Source of the DNA: Daphnia carinata
Lineage: Eukaryota; Arthropoda; Branchiopoda; Diplostraca; Daphniidae
Direction of reading: 5' to 3'
DNA: 64,000 bases
Assembly: GCF_022539665.2 (NCBI RefSeq)
Contig: NC_081338.1
Coordinates: 5,754,446 to 5,818,445, forward strand
Of this stretch, positions 29,292 to 52,458 are shown in pieces. The number at the start of each line of letters is the position of its first letter. Within the stretch, counting starts at the first letter, position 1. A program made the position numbers and the translations under genes. Under the pieces are notes generated by a model. The model had not been told where the DNA came from, did not search any database, and was given only the letters and a program-made list of their open reading frames with translations.

Positions 29292-29758
29292 CAAAAAAAA
29301 GGGAAAAGAAATGACATGTATAGGGAGAAAGAGGAAGAGAGACGATTGCGGCGCTTGGATCAAGGAATCAACGTTTTGATGTTTTGCCGCTTTGGCCAGT
29401 CATTCATCATTCGCCGTTGTCTTCATATCGCATATCACATTCCCTTTTATTGATTTTTATTTTTATTTTTTTATTGATTTATTAGCCGTGTGCCGTCGTA
29501 AAGAATAATAATAATAATAAAAAAAAAACACAGACTGACCCCCGGTATGATTTGATAGCTGTGTCATTTCCATTTTTAATTGCGCACATGCCGCCAGTAC
29601 GTTCCGTGCCGAATAGCCTCGCCACGTCAACACGAATAAAGAGGGGAATAATAATAATAATAAATTAAAAAAAAAATATGTTGATAGATGAGACAAGGTC
29701 GGAACCCCCCCACTAAACAAAAAAAAAAGAAGATGAGCTATTACTCATTTTTCCCGAA

Positions 29759-30074
29759 AGAAAAAAAAAAAAAAAAAAAAAAAGGAATAATTAATACGTG
29801 GGTATGGATGGCAAGCCAAACCAAAAAGGCAGTAGTTGTGTAAGCTGTTACAGCTGAACAACAAAAAAAAAACCCTCTCCTCCAATGTTCCAAAGAAAAG
29901 AAGAAGAAGAAAAGCATTTTTTTTTTTTTTTTCAAAAGGAAGTGATTCAATCCTCCACGACAGGCCCCCCAATGGAGAGTCCCGTCGCGCGCGGATTGGT
30001 CAGCGGTGGGTCTCATTTCTCTCAACCCCCCCCAAGAAAAAAAAAAAAAAAAAAAGAATTTTTCGTTCAAAAAA

Positions 30075-30108
<34 letters not shown>

Positions 30109-30444
30109 GCGCGGCTGTCATCATCACTCGCGCTCTGGGTGGTACTACCCCCACTACCACCAGCATTCGGTTTTTTTTTTTTTTTTTTTGTAAAAAACAA
30201 AAAAAAAAAAAAAAAAAACAAAAAAACAAAAACCACCGCAACTGTGTTCAAGAGAAGCTTTTGGAAAAACGATTCCGGATGGATTTGATGAGCGCCACCA
30301 AACGGCTGAAAACAAAAATCCCAAATTTTCTTATTTCGAATTGACGCGCAGTGTACGCATAAAAATGTAGATAACGAAAAAAAAAAAAAAAAAAAAAAAA
30401 GAAATGTTGGCTGTAAGGTAAAAAAAAAAAAAAAAAAAAAAAAA
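29759..30444. repeat. Cluster of alternating long poly(A) and poly(T) tracts
   Basis: Within 700 bp there are at least seven homopolymer runs of about 15 nt or more, in both polarities: A near 29761, T near 29916, A near 30037, A near 30078, T near 30171, A near 30199, A near 30379 and A near 30421. The cluster ends about 200 bp before the predicted start site of the plus-strand noc/elB gene. Poly(dA:dT) DNA disfavours nucleosomes, so a role in keeping the promoter open is possible (inference). Confidence 0.8.
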
Positions 30445-30655
30445 GGGATTGTAGGAGGGCACCGCATGGGGGCGCGGTTGTGCTGGGAGCGTGCGCGCGG
30501 GCGGGCCCACAGAACAGCCACCACGGACCACCCCACAACCGGAGAGGGGAGAGCAACTGAACAACCATTTTGACGAGGAGGGGCGTCAGTTGGAGTCGAG
30601 ACTTGCAACTAAGCGGACGTGTGTGTGTTTTTTTTTTCCTTTTCTTCGGCAGTTG

Positions 30656-30690
30656 TCAGTGACATCGAACTCGTTCCGTAGTTGGGACTT
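30656..30690 (+). promoter_or_regulatory. Candidate TATA-less Inr + DPE core promoter of noc/elB paralogue 2
   Basis: An initiator TCAGT with the putative +1 A at 30658 is followed at +28 to +33 (30685-30690) by GGACTT, five of six matches to the arthropod DPE consensus RGWYVT. No TATA box is visible about 30 bp upstream. The site would give a 5' UTR of about 106 nt before ATG 30764. Developmental regulators in arthropods commonly use this promoter class. Found by eye; not experimentally supported. Confidence 0.45.
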
Positions 30691-30763
30691 TAGTTCAAGT
30701 GTTTTGTTTCAAGCGCCAGTGTTTCGATTTGCTTCGATCTACTAAGAGAGAGAGACAACGGAT

Positions 30764-32753
30764 ATGCACCAAGTGTTGGACTCGTCTTCATCAACAGCAA
30801 CTCAGCAAGCGGCCAAGGAAAGCTGCAACATGTTGACCAACGGATCGAACCAATACATTCAACCGGATTATCTTTCACCTCTGCCCACCACGGTACGTTT
30901 CCCCTCTGATGCCAATTTTTGTATCACATTTGAAAACAAAAAACAAAAAAAAAATCATTATGGTCAAACATTTACAGTTGGATTCAAAGAGGAGCCCGTT
31001 GGCGTTGTTGGCTCAGACTTGCAGCCAAATCGGAGCCGATCCGACGCCTTCCACCCAATCGGCCACGACCCTACCGTCGTCGTCGTCGTCGTCATCGTCG
31101 TCGTCGTCGTCGTCCATTTCGGTGACGAAAAGTGTAGACAAAACGTCGAAAAAATCCTCGTCCGAATTGTACAGCAACGACAAGACGAGCAATCGCAAAA
31201 CGCCACCCCAGTCCAGCAAGCAACACTACGCCGATCCTTACGGCCGTCACGAGACCAAAGAGTCTGAATCGAAATCGGGATTTAAAAGTCCGTCGGCATC
31301 GAAATCGTCCACCTCCCCTTCAATGAATTTGACGCAACAACAATCGCAGGACAGCAGCAAATTCATGGCCGAACAGCGAATCGCTTTGGACATGGCCATG
31401 CAACAACAGCAACAGCAGCAACAACAACAGCAGCAGCAGCAGCAGCAGCAGCAAAATCAATTGTCCAAGGATATCCAACAATCGATGATGGCCAACGCCT
31501 ATCATCACAGACCTTCGCCCGTTTTCCCATCTGCCCTGTCCAGTTTGTCGGTCGGCCATCATCCGTTGAGTGCGTATCATCACCCGGGATTGGCCGGCCT
31601 AGATGCGGCCACAGCAGCCGCTTTGGGAGCGTTCAGACACCCGGCCTATTCGAGTGTGGCCCACCATTTAGGATACCCTCATCACGTGCCCGTCTCGTTG
31701 GGTCTCAGCTTGGCCAGTTATCAACAGGCGTTGAGTGCCGTCTCGTACGGCCAACGACTTCAACAACAACAACAACATAGCGCAACGAGCAAAACTGGCG
31801 ATGCGAGTCTTTGTCGCGATCCTTATTGCACCGGTTGCCCAAACAGCAGCCCGTCCACAAACACCCTGGCCGTCTCATCTTCATCCTCCTCCTCCTCTTC
31901 TTCATCATCTTCTTCTTCTTCGCCCAACACGTCGCCGACGACAACAACGGCAAGTACGAGCACCTCATCAACCAGTTGCCCAGCTGGTTGCACTCAATGC
32001 GATCACGTGACGAGAACAACGTCCTCATCATCAGGAGCAGGAGGAGCAGCACCAACTCCTGGATTAGGCCTTACGAGTTCGACGGCGGCGCTATCGTCCA
32101 GCTTGTCGATGAGCACGTCGACACCGTCGACCATCGTCACGTCCACATCAGACGCCGCGTTGAGACCGTACGTGTGCAATTGGATCGCATCGGACCATTA
32201 TTGCGGCAAACGATTCACGTCGTCGGACGAGCTGCTGCAACACCTGCGCACGCACACCAGTCTGTCCGTCGCGTCCCAATTGCCGCCAGCTGTCGTGGCG
32301 CCAGAGCCGTCGCTCAGCTCGCCGTCGTCCAGCTACTCGTCGCCTCACCCTCTCCCTCACCACCACCACCACCAGCAGCAGCTGCTCAATCCGTCGTTGC
32401 ATCCGCACAGCGCTCATTTGTTGGCCGCCTCGGCTGCGGCTCTTCATCGAACGTACCCCACTCCGCCCCTCAGTCCCCTGTCCATGGCCCGTTATCATCC
32501 GTACAGCACGACGAGCGCCAGCAGCGCCGGTAAACATTTAAATTCGGCTGCATCGTTGCAACAACATTCGCCGCTCTCATCGTCCGTCGTTCCGCCGTCA
32601 ACGCCCATCGCCCCACCGCCTCCTCACAATCCGCTTTTATCGCTACATCATCCGTACGCCGCTAGTTTAGCTGCACTGCCTGGCTATTATTCGACTCATC
32701 CTTATTCACTTTACAGCCAACGGATGTTGGCCGGTGCTGGAGTTTTACCTTGA
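30764..32753 (+). CDS. noc/elB: NET-family zinc-finger transcription factor, noc/elbow paralogue 2
   Basis: Two exons, 30764-30892 (43 codons) and 30978-32753, give a 634-residue protein. Exon 1 ends with PDYLSPLPTT and exon 2 opens with LDSKRSPLALLAQTCSQIG, together the conserved NET N-terminus with the Sp-like motif at about residues 49-62. A 19-residue poly-Gln tract follows, then the buttonhead-type box CRDPYCTGCP near residue 321. The single C-x8-C-x12-H-x3-H finger (CNWIASDHYCGKRF...HLRTH) lies near 440-470, then YPTPPLSPLSMARYHPY. Role as for the paralogue: nuclear repressor of appendage and sensory-organ patterning. It is transcribed away from the paralogue, pointing to a local inverted duplication or a pair held together by shared enhancers. 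AATAAA at 33125-33130 is a plausible polyadenylation signal. The only FK-containing motif is FKSP, not the FKPY Groucho motif. Confidence 0.93.
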
Positions 32754-33124
32754 AAATTTTGTTTGTTTGTTTGTTTGTTTTGTTTTTTTGTTTTTTTTTT
32801 GGACCTGGTGATTTTCTTTCTTTCTGATCGAGTTGTTTTAATTATCCCCCATTTTTTTTTTTTTTTCTAATATTTTTAGCGAGTTGACTTTTAAAATTTA
32901 TCCTTAAAAAAAAACAAACACACACACACATTTTGTCGATACATGTATAGTTTTTTTTCTTTTCATTCTTTCAAGTGTTGAAAGAGAGAGCCCCTTTGTT
33001 TTTTTTTTGGTTCAAATCAAGGTTTTTCGTGTGTTTCAAAAATATGAAAGGAAGAAAATCAACGTCTTCTAATTGCCGATTGTAAATGACCCAACATTTA
33101 AAAAAAAAAATGATACAAGTGATG

Positions 33125-33130
33125 AATAAA
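33125..33130 (+). terminator. Polyadenylation signal AATAAA
   Basis: Canonical hexamer 372 nt after the stop codon of the plus-strand noc/elB gene, in an AT-rich 3' UTR. Confidence 0.5.
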
Positions 33131-44366
<11,236 letters not shown>

Positions 44367-45853
44367 ATGGCCAACACGAAACGGATAGCAGATCCCATGG
44401 CCGTCACCTGGTCGGAACGCTACAACAAAACATTCGAAAAAGTATGGGCGAAATTGCCTAATTTTCTCGGATCTTTTATCGCTACCGCAGCCGTTTTCAT
44501 CATGGGCTCTTCTATTCGAGGTAAAATTCTATTTCAAATCTTTTAAACTTTTACAAAAAAATTAAATTTCTTCTTTCCGAAAAAGGCGATTGGCTTTTAA
44601 TCCTAGTTCACTTCATCAAATACCTGCGCAACGGACAAGAGGAAGAAACAAACAGCACATTGTCAGACGGACAGAACCTTTACGGCGACTTTTCGCTTAA
44701 AGATTACAAATTGGAGGGATTGCCTTATTACATTCTACCGGCTATGACCATCTCGTACGTCACGTACTTGGGAGTGGGCGGATTCCTGCACTGGTACTAC
44801 TACGTCCGCCAACGTGACCGACCTGAAGAATGGAAATGTCAACCCACCAAATGGCTCTCACCCGAATTGGAAAAACACGAAATCCTTCTCGGATCACTTT
44901 CGCTTTTCTTTGGCTCCGTCCTTTCGGGCATCATGTCCTGTTACATCATGAACGGCGGAAAAACATTTATCTACTACGATTACTCCGATTACGGATACGT
45001 CTGGGCTGTTCTCCAATGGCCAGCCATTTTCATCTGGCAGGTAAAATTTCATTTTCTTTCTACAGAGATTGAAAAATGATTGGAAATGTTTAAACAAAAC
45101 AAGAAAATTTTACACGACAGGATTATTTGACATACTGGGGACACAGGGTTTTCCACACTCCATTCCTTTACAAGCATTTCCATAAATTGCATCACACGTA
45201 CAAGCAACCGACAGCCTTCTCCGTAACAGCAATCCATCCGGCAGAATTTCTCTTTTTCCAATCAATCCTCATCTCGCCCATGTTCCTCGTTCCCACCAAT
45301 TGGAGTAAGTAGCGCAAATCATTCGCCAAAAACAAAAAAAAAAACCGGCAACAAATAACAAAAAATTCTCTACAGTCACGATGATCGTCTTGCTGTCCTA
45401 CATTTACTACCACGGCATCATCGACCATTCGGGGATCAATTTCAAGGCTTACTGGTGGCAGCCGTGGCAACCGGCCTGCATCTTTCACGACAACCATCAC
45501 CAGTACTTTCACGTCAATTTCGGATTCAATATCGAATATTGGGATAAGGTAAGCTCCACTAAATCATTAACACTAATCTTTCAACCACTTCGTGATTCAC
45601 CTTTACCTATTCAAATATTCACTACACGACCATTGGATGTTTTTAGTTGCACGGAACGGACCGGAAGAAAGATCGGCTCTATCGCGAGGACATTTTCTAC
45701 GGACAAGGAAAATCAGTTGACGACGCGACAGAAGGAGAATTGGCTCAAGACATGGCAGAACGCGAATCAGAAAACCCATTGGCCTACGACAACAATCAAC
45801 ACGCGTACCAGTTGAAGAAATCCGATTTGAACAAAAACAAGAAAAACAAATAA
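44367..45853 (+). CDS. Sterol desaturase / fatty acid hydroxylase superfamily membrane enzyme (lathosterol oxidase-like)
   Basis: Five exons (44367-44520, 44586-45040, 45121-45304, 45376-45548, 45647-45853) with consistent phases give 390 residues. The three histidine clusters of the di-iron superfamily are intact: HRVFH (211-215), HKLHH (224-228) and HDNHH (302-306). Several hydrophobic segments (about 31-50, 90-110, 150-170, 190-203, 265-280) indicate an ER membrane protein. Spacing and flanks such as TYWGHRVFH and NFGFNIEYWDK are typical of the C5-sterol desaturase (ERG3/SC5D) branch; the superfamily uses O2 to desaturate or hydroxylate sterols or fatty acids. The hydrophilic C-terminal tail is Glu/Asn/Lys-rich and ends KNKKNK, which could act as a dilysine-type ER signal. 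Polyadenylation signal AATAAA at 45886-45891. Arthropods do not make sterols de novo, so the substrate is probably dietary sterol or another lipid (inference). Confidence 0.88.
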
Positions 45854-45885
45854 TTAGTCCCCCCTCCCCAACTTTTTAATGTTTT

Positions 45886-45891
45886 AATAAA
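45886..45891 (+). terminator. Polyadenylation signal AATAAA
   Basis: Canonical hexamer 33 nt after the stop codon of the sterol-desaturase-like gene. A second, AATAAA within caaaataaatcg, lies about 40 nt further on. Confidence 0.6.
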
Positions 45892-45899
45892 TGCGCAGA

Positions 45900-48637
45900 C
45901 AATGTCACACGGGTAATTCGTTTCAAAATAAATCGATGTTAGCAACAATAATCCTCGCATATGCAAATGTCTTACGAAAACAAGAAAAAGACGAGCGTTA
46001 TCGTCTACGTTAATCGAGTCAGACAAGCGTTCACCTGTCTTGTTTGAACAAACTGACGGGTTCCAAATCGCAGTGATGGCCGTGTGCGCATGTGTGTGTA
46101 TGCATGTGTGTATGAAATGTGAAAAAAGATTAATACTGTCTGGAAAAGATAACTAAAGCAAAAGGAGGCCAAAAAGAGACAACGACCCTCTAGTGGCTTC
46201 TTGCTGGAAACTAACTGCTGCTGCCTCAAAGCAACAACACGCGATCCGGTTCAACCGAGTGTTACGTGACTGATTGATTATCACAAACGAGGAGAAAAAA
46301 AAAACGAGCGAACGAACAACAGACAGACCAGACAGGCAGCGAGAGAGAGAAAGAGCGTGATATGCAACTGTTAACACTCGAGTGTTCTTGAAGGCGAAAG
46401 ATTCATCGTGCGGAAGATGTCGACCTAGCCGAGCCCCACCCACTACGGCAAAGCAAATTATCAAGATGAAGATCCATCATCACCAACAAAAAATAATCCA
46501 ACCAGTTCACCCATTTATTATTTCTCCTTTCTTGCTGCGCCAAAACCAATGATAAACCAATTCGGCTGACAGACAACGCCATCTGTGATCTGAACGGTCA
46601 ACTACTGGAACACTTCAAAACAATCGAGATGGAAAATGTTTTGCCACCAGACACGCACACATCTCCAAAAATAAAACAAAAATAAAAAGAGAAAAAACAT
46701 AATAAAAAGAAGCTGCCTCGCCTGTTACAAAGCCTGACATGATCCTATCTCCCACCTCCAGTAGTTGTAGTAGTAGCCTAATGGTGCACTCCACCCCTCG
46801 GCTTTTATGTGTGTGGAACCAACAAGCGACACAAAGGATGAAATATACTGTAAGGGCTTTAAGCTAGGGTGCCATCGTCCTCACATAAGCCGGTCATCGA
46901 AAGAGAAAGAGCTTTTCGACGCGAGGGCATAAGAAACGGGATATCACGCTGTCCCGTTGCATAATAAATGTATTCGTCGTCAGCTTATCTTAACCTTTGA
47001 ATCAAAGGGAAAAGAGGGGGGAATTCGAAAACTGACAGCTATATTCTTTTCATGCATCAACGCATAATAAAGAGATCTTTTCAAGTTTGGGAACAGGATA
47101 GAGAACAAGATATATCTACAAATACGAATGAGAAAAACTCGGGCGTTCCACATCTAATCCCACAACTACCGTCCCGCAAGTCTGCATCTGTTTTCAAGAA
47201 TCCTTTGAATTATTATATCTCTATAAATTATGCTGCTGGTTTCCTCTGGTGCCTGAAAAATCTGGACTAATGCCAGTCTCTTCTGCTTTGCATACCAAAT
47301 ACAAATAAAAAAAAGAGCAAAAAATAAAGAAAAGAGATTTCATTATTTTAAGCTGGCGGCGTTCAGCAATTTTTATGCTGACACCTGTCAAGGCCCCAAA
47401 ATCAAGTGTCGACAATTCAAAAGGGAAAAAGTTATACACTCTATCAATCTCAAAAACGTGATTTGAAAGCTGCAACGTGACTGCCCATCCGTAAACGGAC
47501 AGATGAACTCAGAAAGATGGAAACAAAAAAGAAAAAAAGGATTATCGGCATCATCTGTATGTGTGTAGGCTTGTTATTTGCCCTTCTTACTAGCTCCCCC
47601 CTTATCACGCCATCTCCTTGTTTGGGTGTTGTTCCTCTTTATTACTATCATTTTCAGCTGCTGTTCAACCGTTCAGGGCTAGTGTAGGTCGTGACACGCC
47701 TTTTTATCAAATCTATCTTCCCACCCACCTAGAAGTCTCACCAAGATAGGCTCCCACTTCCATGAAATCAAAAGCAAACATCAAAAGTTTGAAAGACCAC
47801 AACAGGACAACATGAATCAAAAATTTGTTTCCACAATCAAAAGTCAATCTAATCTGTTTCCCCTATGTCAAAAACCTGCCTCCGATTTCACCATTAATTG
47901 CCATGCCAACAATAAAGGGTTATTTTTGAATGTGTCCTACCTTTCGATGACTCATCAGGCATGCTGCAAAAGAGCTCTAGGTGACTGCAAATGTGTTTCA
48001 GGTCTGGGCTGAACACCTATAGAAATTAATGGACGAATAGTTATCAGCCAATTACAATGACTTATCTACATGGCTATCATGCAACGTACCATCATCCGAT
48101 CCACCCCATGCTCAAACACCAGGCAGGCACAGCAATCTGGAATCACCACATTGTCACCAGAAAGTTCACATCACAGTATTACACCACTAAAAGAAGATTT
48201 AGAAAAATTTGCAGTGTCCATGCAGGAAATCTTAATTAATGACTATTTAATGATTACCACTTCACATGAAATCGGTTCGGAATGCAGTTGAACACGAGAA
48301 AAAAGCTTGAGTACAGTCTGACGAACTACAAAAAAATTATTTAGATTAAACTAATTAGATAATCAAATATAAATCAATTAATCAATGTACCTGACAATAC
48401 AGTAGGTCATTCCTCCCTCACAGCAACGTGCAATATGAAGTAATTGTCCTAATAGGGTTTACGACATCATCTCGCTAAGGGAGGCGAGGATGGGTAATTT
48501 AAATATCAATACATTTAGAGATTTAGGCGCCAGCTTGTGATTCGTCGTTGCCGCAGTTTCAAATTTTTGCCAAGGTCACTGCTTGTCGAGGTATGCTTGT
48601 AGCCTCTCATGTATCATCTGCGTTGACAGATTTTTCA
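45900..48637. other. Intergenic, no gene recognised
   Basis: About 2.7 kb of moderately AT-rich sequence without recognisable coding exons on either strand. Longest frames are about 100 codons and show no family motifs or plausible splice partners. Far fewer homopolymers than the left two thirds of the window. Confidence 0.6.
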
Positions 48638-49260
48638 TTATTTTATAATTTCATTTATTGTTTTTTTTTTTTGGCACATTATTTTTATATGATAGTTTAT
48701 TTTTAGATCAAATACCATAATTTAGAAGCAAACAATACTAAAACCACATCAGCCATTAGACGAACTCCGCCCTCTGGTGTGCCAAGAAGTAAACTTCATT
48801 CCTTCCCGGGAAAAAATCAGCTGAGATTCCGATTCGGAGTTTTTGGAAATCCACCATATGGGTTCCATCTTGAAAAACAAATATGATAAACCATGTCGCA
48901 ACTTTCCTAGTAAAAGTTTTAAGTTTTCCCACCAAGAAAAGATGCTGTTATTTAAAGAACTCGAAATATTCTTATTTGGCATTTTTAAAATGGGAGGTAA
49001 GGGCCGCCAGGAGATTCAGTTTTCTTTCCCTTGAAACACTCGAAATCTTTTTTCTGGAGAAGAATTCACAAATAACTGACTGTTTTAAACAGGAAAACAA
49101 TTTTATAGCAATTGGTTTTCCGAGATTTTGGACGTATAAAAGCAACAGAGGTTGTTAAAAAAACACTTTATTTCTTGCATAGATTTTCTAGAGGTCGCCA
49201 ATACCTTTGAACGCCGGCAACGTAGCGTATGTGACATCTGTTGATTAATCACGTTTACCA
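48638..49260 (+). repeat. Dispersed repeat, copy 1 (inverted relative to copy 2 at 63.5 kb)
   Basis: Matches the reverse complement of 63548-63990 over essentially its whole length, with shared blocks around aaccacatcagccattagac, gatgctgttatttaaagaac and gaacgccggcaacg. Relative to copy 2 it carries about 155-160 extra bases (roughly 49036-49192). There is no intact coding frame in common. The right end falls about 40 bp before the start codon of the first AKR gene, so it may supply promoter or 5' UTR sequence to that gene. Confidence 0.85.
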
Positions 49261-49300
49261 GTCAACTCTTAAAGTCCCAAGTCCAAATAATTCAATTAAA

Positions 49301-50574
49301 ATGGTAGTCCCAACCGTGAAACTCAACAATGGCTATCATATTCCAATTGTAGGATTGGGGACATGGAAGGTATGACAACAGACAATGAAATCATGCATAA
49401 AAAGGCAAATTTTCACTAACAATTTTTTCTCTGCGCAATAAAACCAGTCCAAGCCGGGAGAGGTCAAGCAAGCTGTCGTAGATGCCATCGCTGTGGGATA
49501 TAGGCACATTGACTGTGCATTTATTTATGGAAACGAAGAAGAAGTGGGAGCTGGAATCAAGGAAAAAATAGAGGATGGCACAGTTACACGAGATGACTTG
49601 TTCGTAACAAGTAAAGTAAGCAACTTCTTGTACCATGAAAAATACAGTAAACGTGAATGAAACCTAATTATAATGGCCTTCAGGTTTGGAATACATTCCA
49701 TAGTTTTGCCAAAGTGGAGGAAGCCATACGACAAAGCCTGAAAAATCTGGGCCTTGACTACCTTGATCTTTACCTCATCCATTGGCCATTAGGTTACCAG
49801 GTTAACCAATTCAGTTTACCTGTTATCCTTGCTGAAACTTATGCATCCCAACTTTGTTAACAGGAGAATACAGAACTGTTTCCCAAAGATGCAGATGGAA
49901 AATTTATCTACTCCGACCTGGATTATCTAGAGACGTGGAAAGGTCTAGAACATTGTGCAAAACTAGGATTAACTAAATCTATTGGGGTGTCCAACTTTAA
50001 CAGTGTGCAACTTCAAAGAATCTTAGACAATGCAACAGTGAAGCCTGTAGTCAATCAGGTACAAGTTCAATACCTTATGACGCGTGTGATCCATATATTA
50101 ATCAATATTTTCTAGGTCGAATGTCATCCGTACTTGAACAACTCGAAACTGATCCAGTTTTGTAAGGATCACGATATTGTTGTCACTGCCTACAGCCCGT
50201 TAGGATCGCCCGATCGACCATGGGCCAAACCAGGGGATCCCGTGATTTTTGAAGACCCCAAGCTGAAAGAATTGGCCCAAAAGTACAATCGTTCGGCAGT
50301 GCAAATCATTTTACGCTTCCAGGTAATATTAATCTAATTTTTGGTGAAAGCAAAAACTAAACAAACTTTATTTTGCTTTTAGACACAACGTGGTGTTGTC
50401 GTCATCCCTAAGTCGGTCACAAAGGACCGCATTGTTCATAATCTAAATTGCACTGATTTTGATTTATCTGAGGAAGATATGAAGTATATCGAATCGTTTG
50501 ATTGCAATGGACGAGTGTGTGCCCTCGATTGGGTAAAAGATCATCCTCATTATCCATTCAGTGTTGAATTCTAA
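49301..50574 (+). CDS. Aldo-keto reductase (AKR1-like), tandem copy 1
   Basis: Six exons (49301-49369, 49448-49615, 49684-49800, 49864-50058, 50116-50322, 50383-50574), all phase 0, give 315 residues, the usual AKR size. It starts with [17 protein letters not shown]. The catalytic tetrad is complete: Asp45, Tyr50, Lys79, His112. NADPH-binding features are present: [22 protein letters not shown] and VVIPKSV. A cytosolic (beta/alpha)8-barrel enzyme reducing aldehydes and ketones with NADPH; closest in style to AKR1A/AKR1B aldehyde/aldose reductases, substrate unknown. It heads an array of three genes on the same strand with identical intron positions. The N-terminus is six residues shorter than in copies 2 and 3 and the protein is the most diverged of the three. 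Confidence 0.93.
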
Positions 50575-51099
50575 GGCGCCCTTCTCTGTAATATCCCAAG
50601 CATATAATTGGGATGGGATTTCTTGTTTTGCTTAATATGAATTTATATTAATACAACAAAATGCAAAATTAATAGACATTTCAATTTCCTGAATGAGAAG
50701 AAAGACAATAGTCCTTCAATGCAAACAAGCCAAGAGGAAGGGATTGATTACATTACATATGGGATGGAATTTTAGCGCCAAAATTACAGTGGTGCCATTT
50801 ACTGACGTAGCAGGAAAAATCGGCCGAACCAACGTAGTCTGCTCGATTTCCTGCACTGTTCAAACGTTTGCAAGCACGTAACATGAAAAGAAACGTCCAT
50901 AAAAAGGTTTTCTATTATTCATGGGCAGCGATTAATCAGGTATAATTTTGGTACTGCGTTATACTTATTATAATTGTAATTATTTTCGTAGTTCAATTTG
51001 ACGTAATGTGATAAAAACTATATGAAGTTGTACTTGATAAAAAAGTTAACAAATATTCGTTTTCAGTTTGTATCCTTACCATCAAGAAAATAAAGAAGT
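50575..51099. other. Intergenic between AKR copies 1 and 2
   Basis: About 0.5 kb, AT-rich, no coding exon seen. It must contain the promoter of AKR copy 2; no TATA box is evident. Confidence 0.6.
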
Positions 51100-52458
51100 A
51101 TGGCAAGCTCAGATGCAGCAAAAGTACCAAAAATAAAATTAAGCAATGGTTATGAGATGCCAATGATTGGTCTTGGAACATGGAAAGTAAGCTCGATTGT
51201 GATACCAGTTAATTTAATGCTTGGTGGCAAATACAAAAATATACCTTGCTGTATAGTCAGAACCTGGAAAGGTTGCACAAGCAATCAAAGATGCTATAGA
51301 TATTGGCTACAGGCATTTTGACTGCGCATATGTGTACCAGAACGAAGCAGAAATTGGGAAAGCACTAAAAGAGAAAATTAGCAATGGAGATGTCACAAGA
51401 GAAGAACTCTTCATAACCAGCAAGGTTGTCAATTCATTAAATCACTTACAAGGAATTTTTGTGTATAATGAATGCAATTTAATAATTGTTTCTCTTCTTG
51501 ACAGTTGTGGAACACTTTCCATGAACCAGAAAAGGTTGAACCAGCTCTCAGAAAGTCATTGAGCCTATTGGGATTAGACTATCTGGATCTTTATCTCATC
51601 CACTGGCCTATCTCATTTATTGTAAGCATGTGCAGCTGGTTTGGGTGATGAAATGAGAGCAATCCTTTCAATAATTGGGCACATATCATTTTACAGGAGA
51701 AAGATGATGAACTTTTTCCAAAAGATGAGCATGGTAAGCACCTGTTTAAGGTAATCGATCACGTCGATACATGGCGGGCTATGGAAAAATGCGTCGAACT
51801 TGGACTAGTCCGCTCGATTGGTTTGTCAAACTTCAATAGTCAACAGATACAACTTATTCTGGATAATTCCAAAATCAAACCAGTGGTCAATCAGGTATCA
51901 GATGATTTGTCGTTATTAGGATGAATTATCCATAATGCTATTTACTTTGAGGCCAGTAACAGTCAAAAGTTAATTCCATTTAAATGAAAAGGTGGAGTGT
52001 CATCCTTATTTAAATCAGAAGCGATTGATCGAGTTCTGCAAAAAAAAAGACATTGCGGTGACAGCCTACAGTCCGCTTGGCTCGCCTGAACGACCATGGG
52101 CTAAGCCAGATGATCCAAACCTATTGGAAGAACCAAGAATCAAATCAGTCGCCCAGCTCTATAGAAAGACGCCTGCGCAGATTTTAATTCGCTATCACGT
52201 GATTACATTTAACATATAACTCACTCGTTTTTTCAACGTTAACTTTACGTGCTTTTGCAAATGTAGATCGATCGTGGTGTTGCCGTCATCCCAAAATCAA
52301 CCAACAAGTCTCGCTTAGAAGAGAACTTTAATATTTTTGATTTCAGTCTTCAAGCAAAAGAAATGGAGGTGATTGACAGTTTGGATCGTAACGGACGTCT
52401 TTGTCACGTTGATTGGATGAATGATAGCCCAGATTACCCATTTAATATTGAATTTTGA
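51100..52458 (+). CDS. Aldo-keto reductase (AKR1-like), tandem copy 2
   Basis: Six phase-0 exons (51100-51186, 51257-51424, 51505-51621, 51697-51894, 51992-52198, 52267-52458) give 322 residues. Catalytic tetrad Asp51, Tyr56, Lys85, His118 is complete. Cofactor motifs [28 protein letters not shown] and AVIPKST are present. Exon 5 ends CAC|gtgatt, where both paralogues end CAG|gtaa, giving His instead of Gln at this junction and a weaker but usable donor. NADPH-dependent carbonyl reduction is inferred from family. ATTAAA at 52561-52566 may serve as polyadenylation signal. Much closer to copy 3 than to copy 1, which suggests a recent second duplication. Confidence 0.93.

Noticed and set aside
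29741-30608. Long Phe-rich minus-strand frames over the poly(A/T) cluster
   Set aside because: Almost entirely poly(T)-encoded Phe; tract length errors alone could open or close these frames.
33009-33022. ggttcaaatca, resembling a tRNA B-box
   Set aside because: No A-box or cloverleaf can be formed around it.
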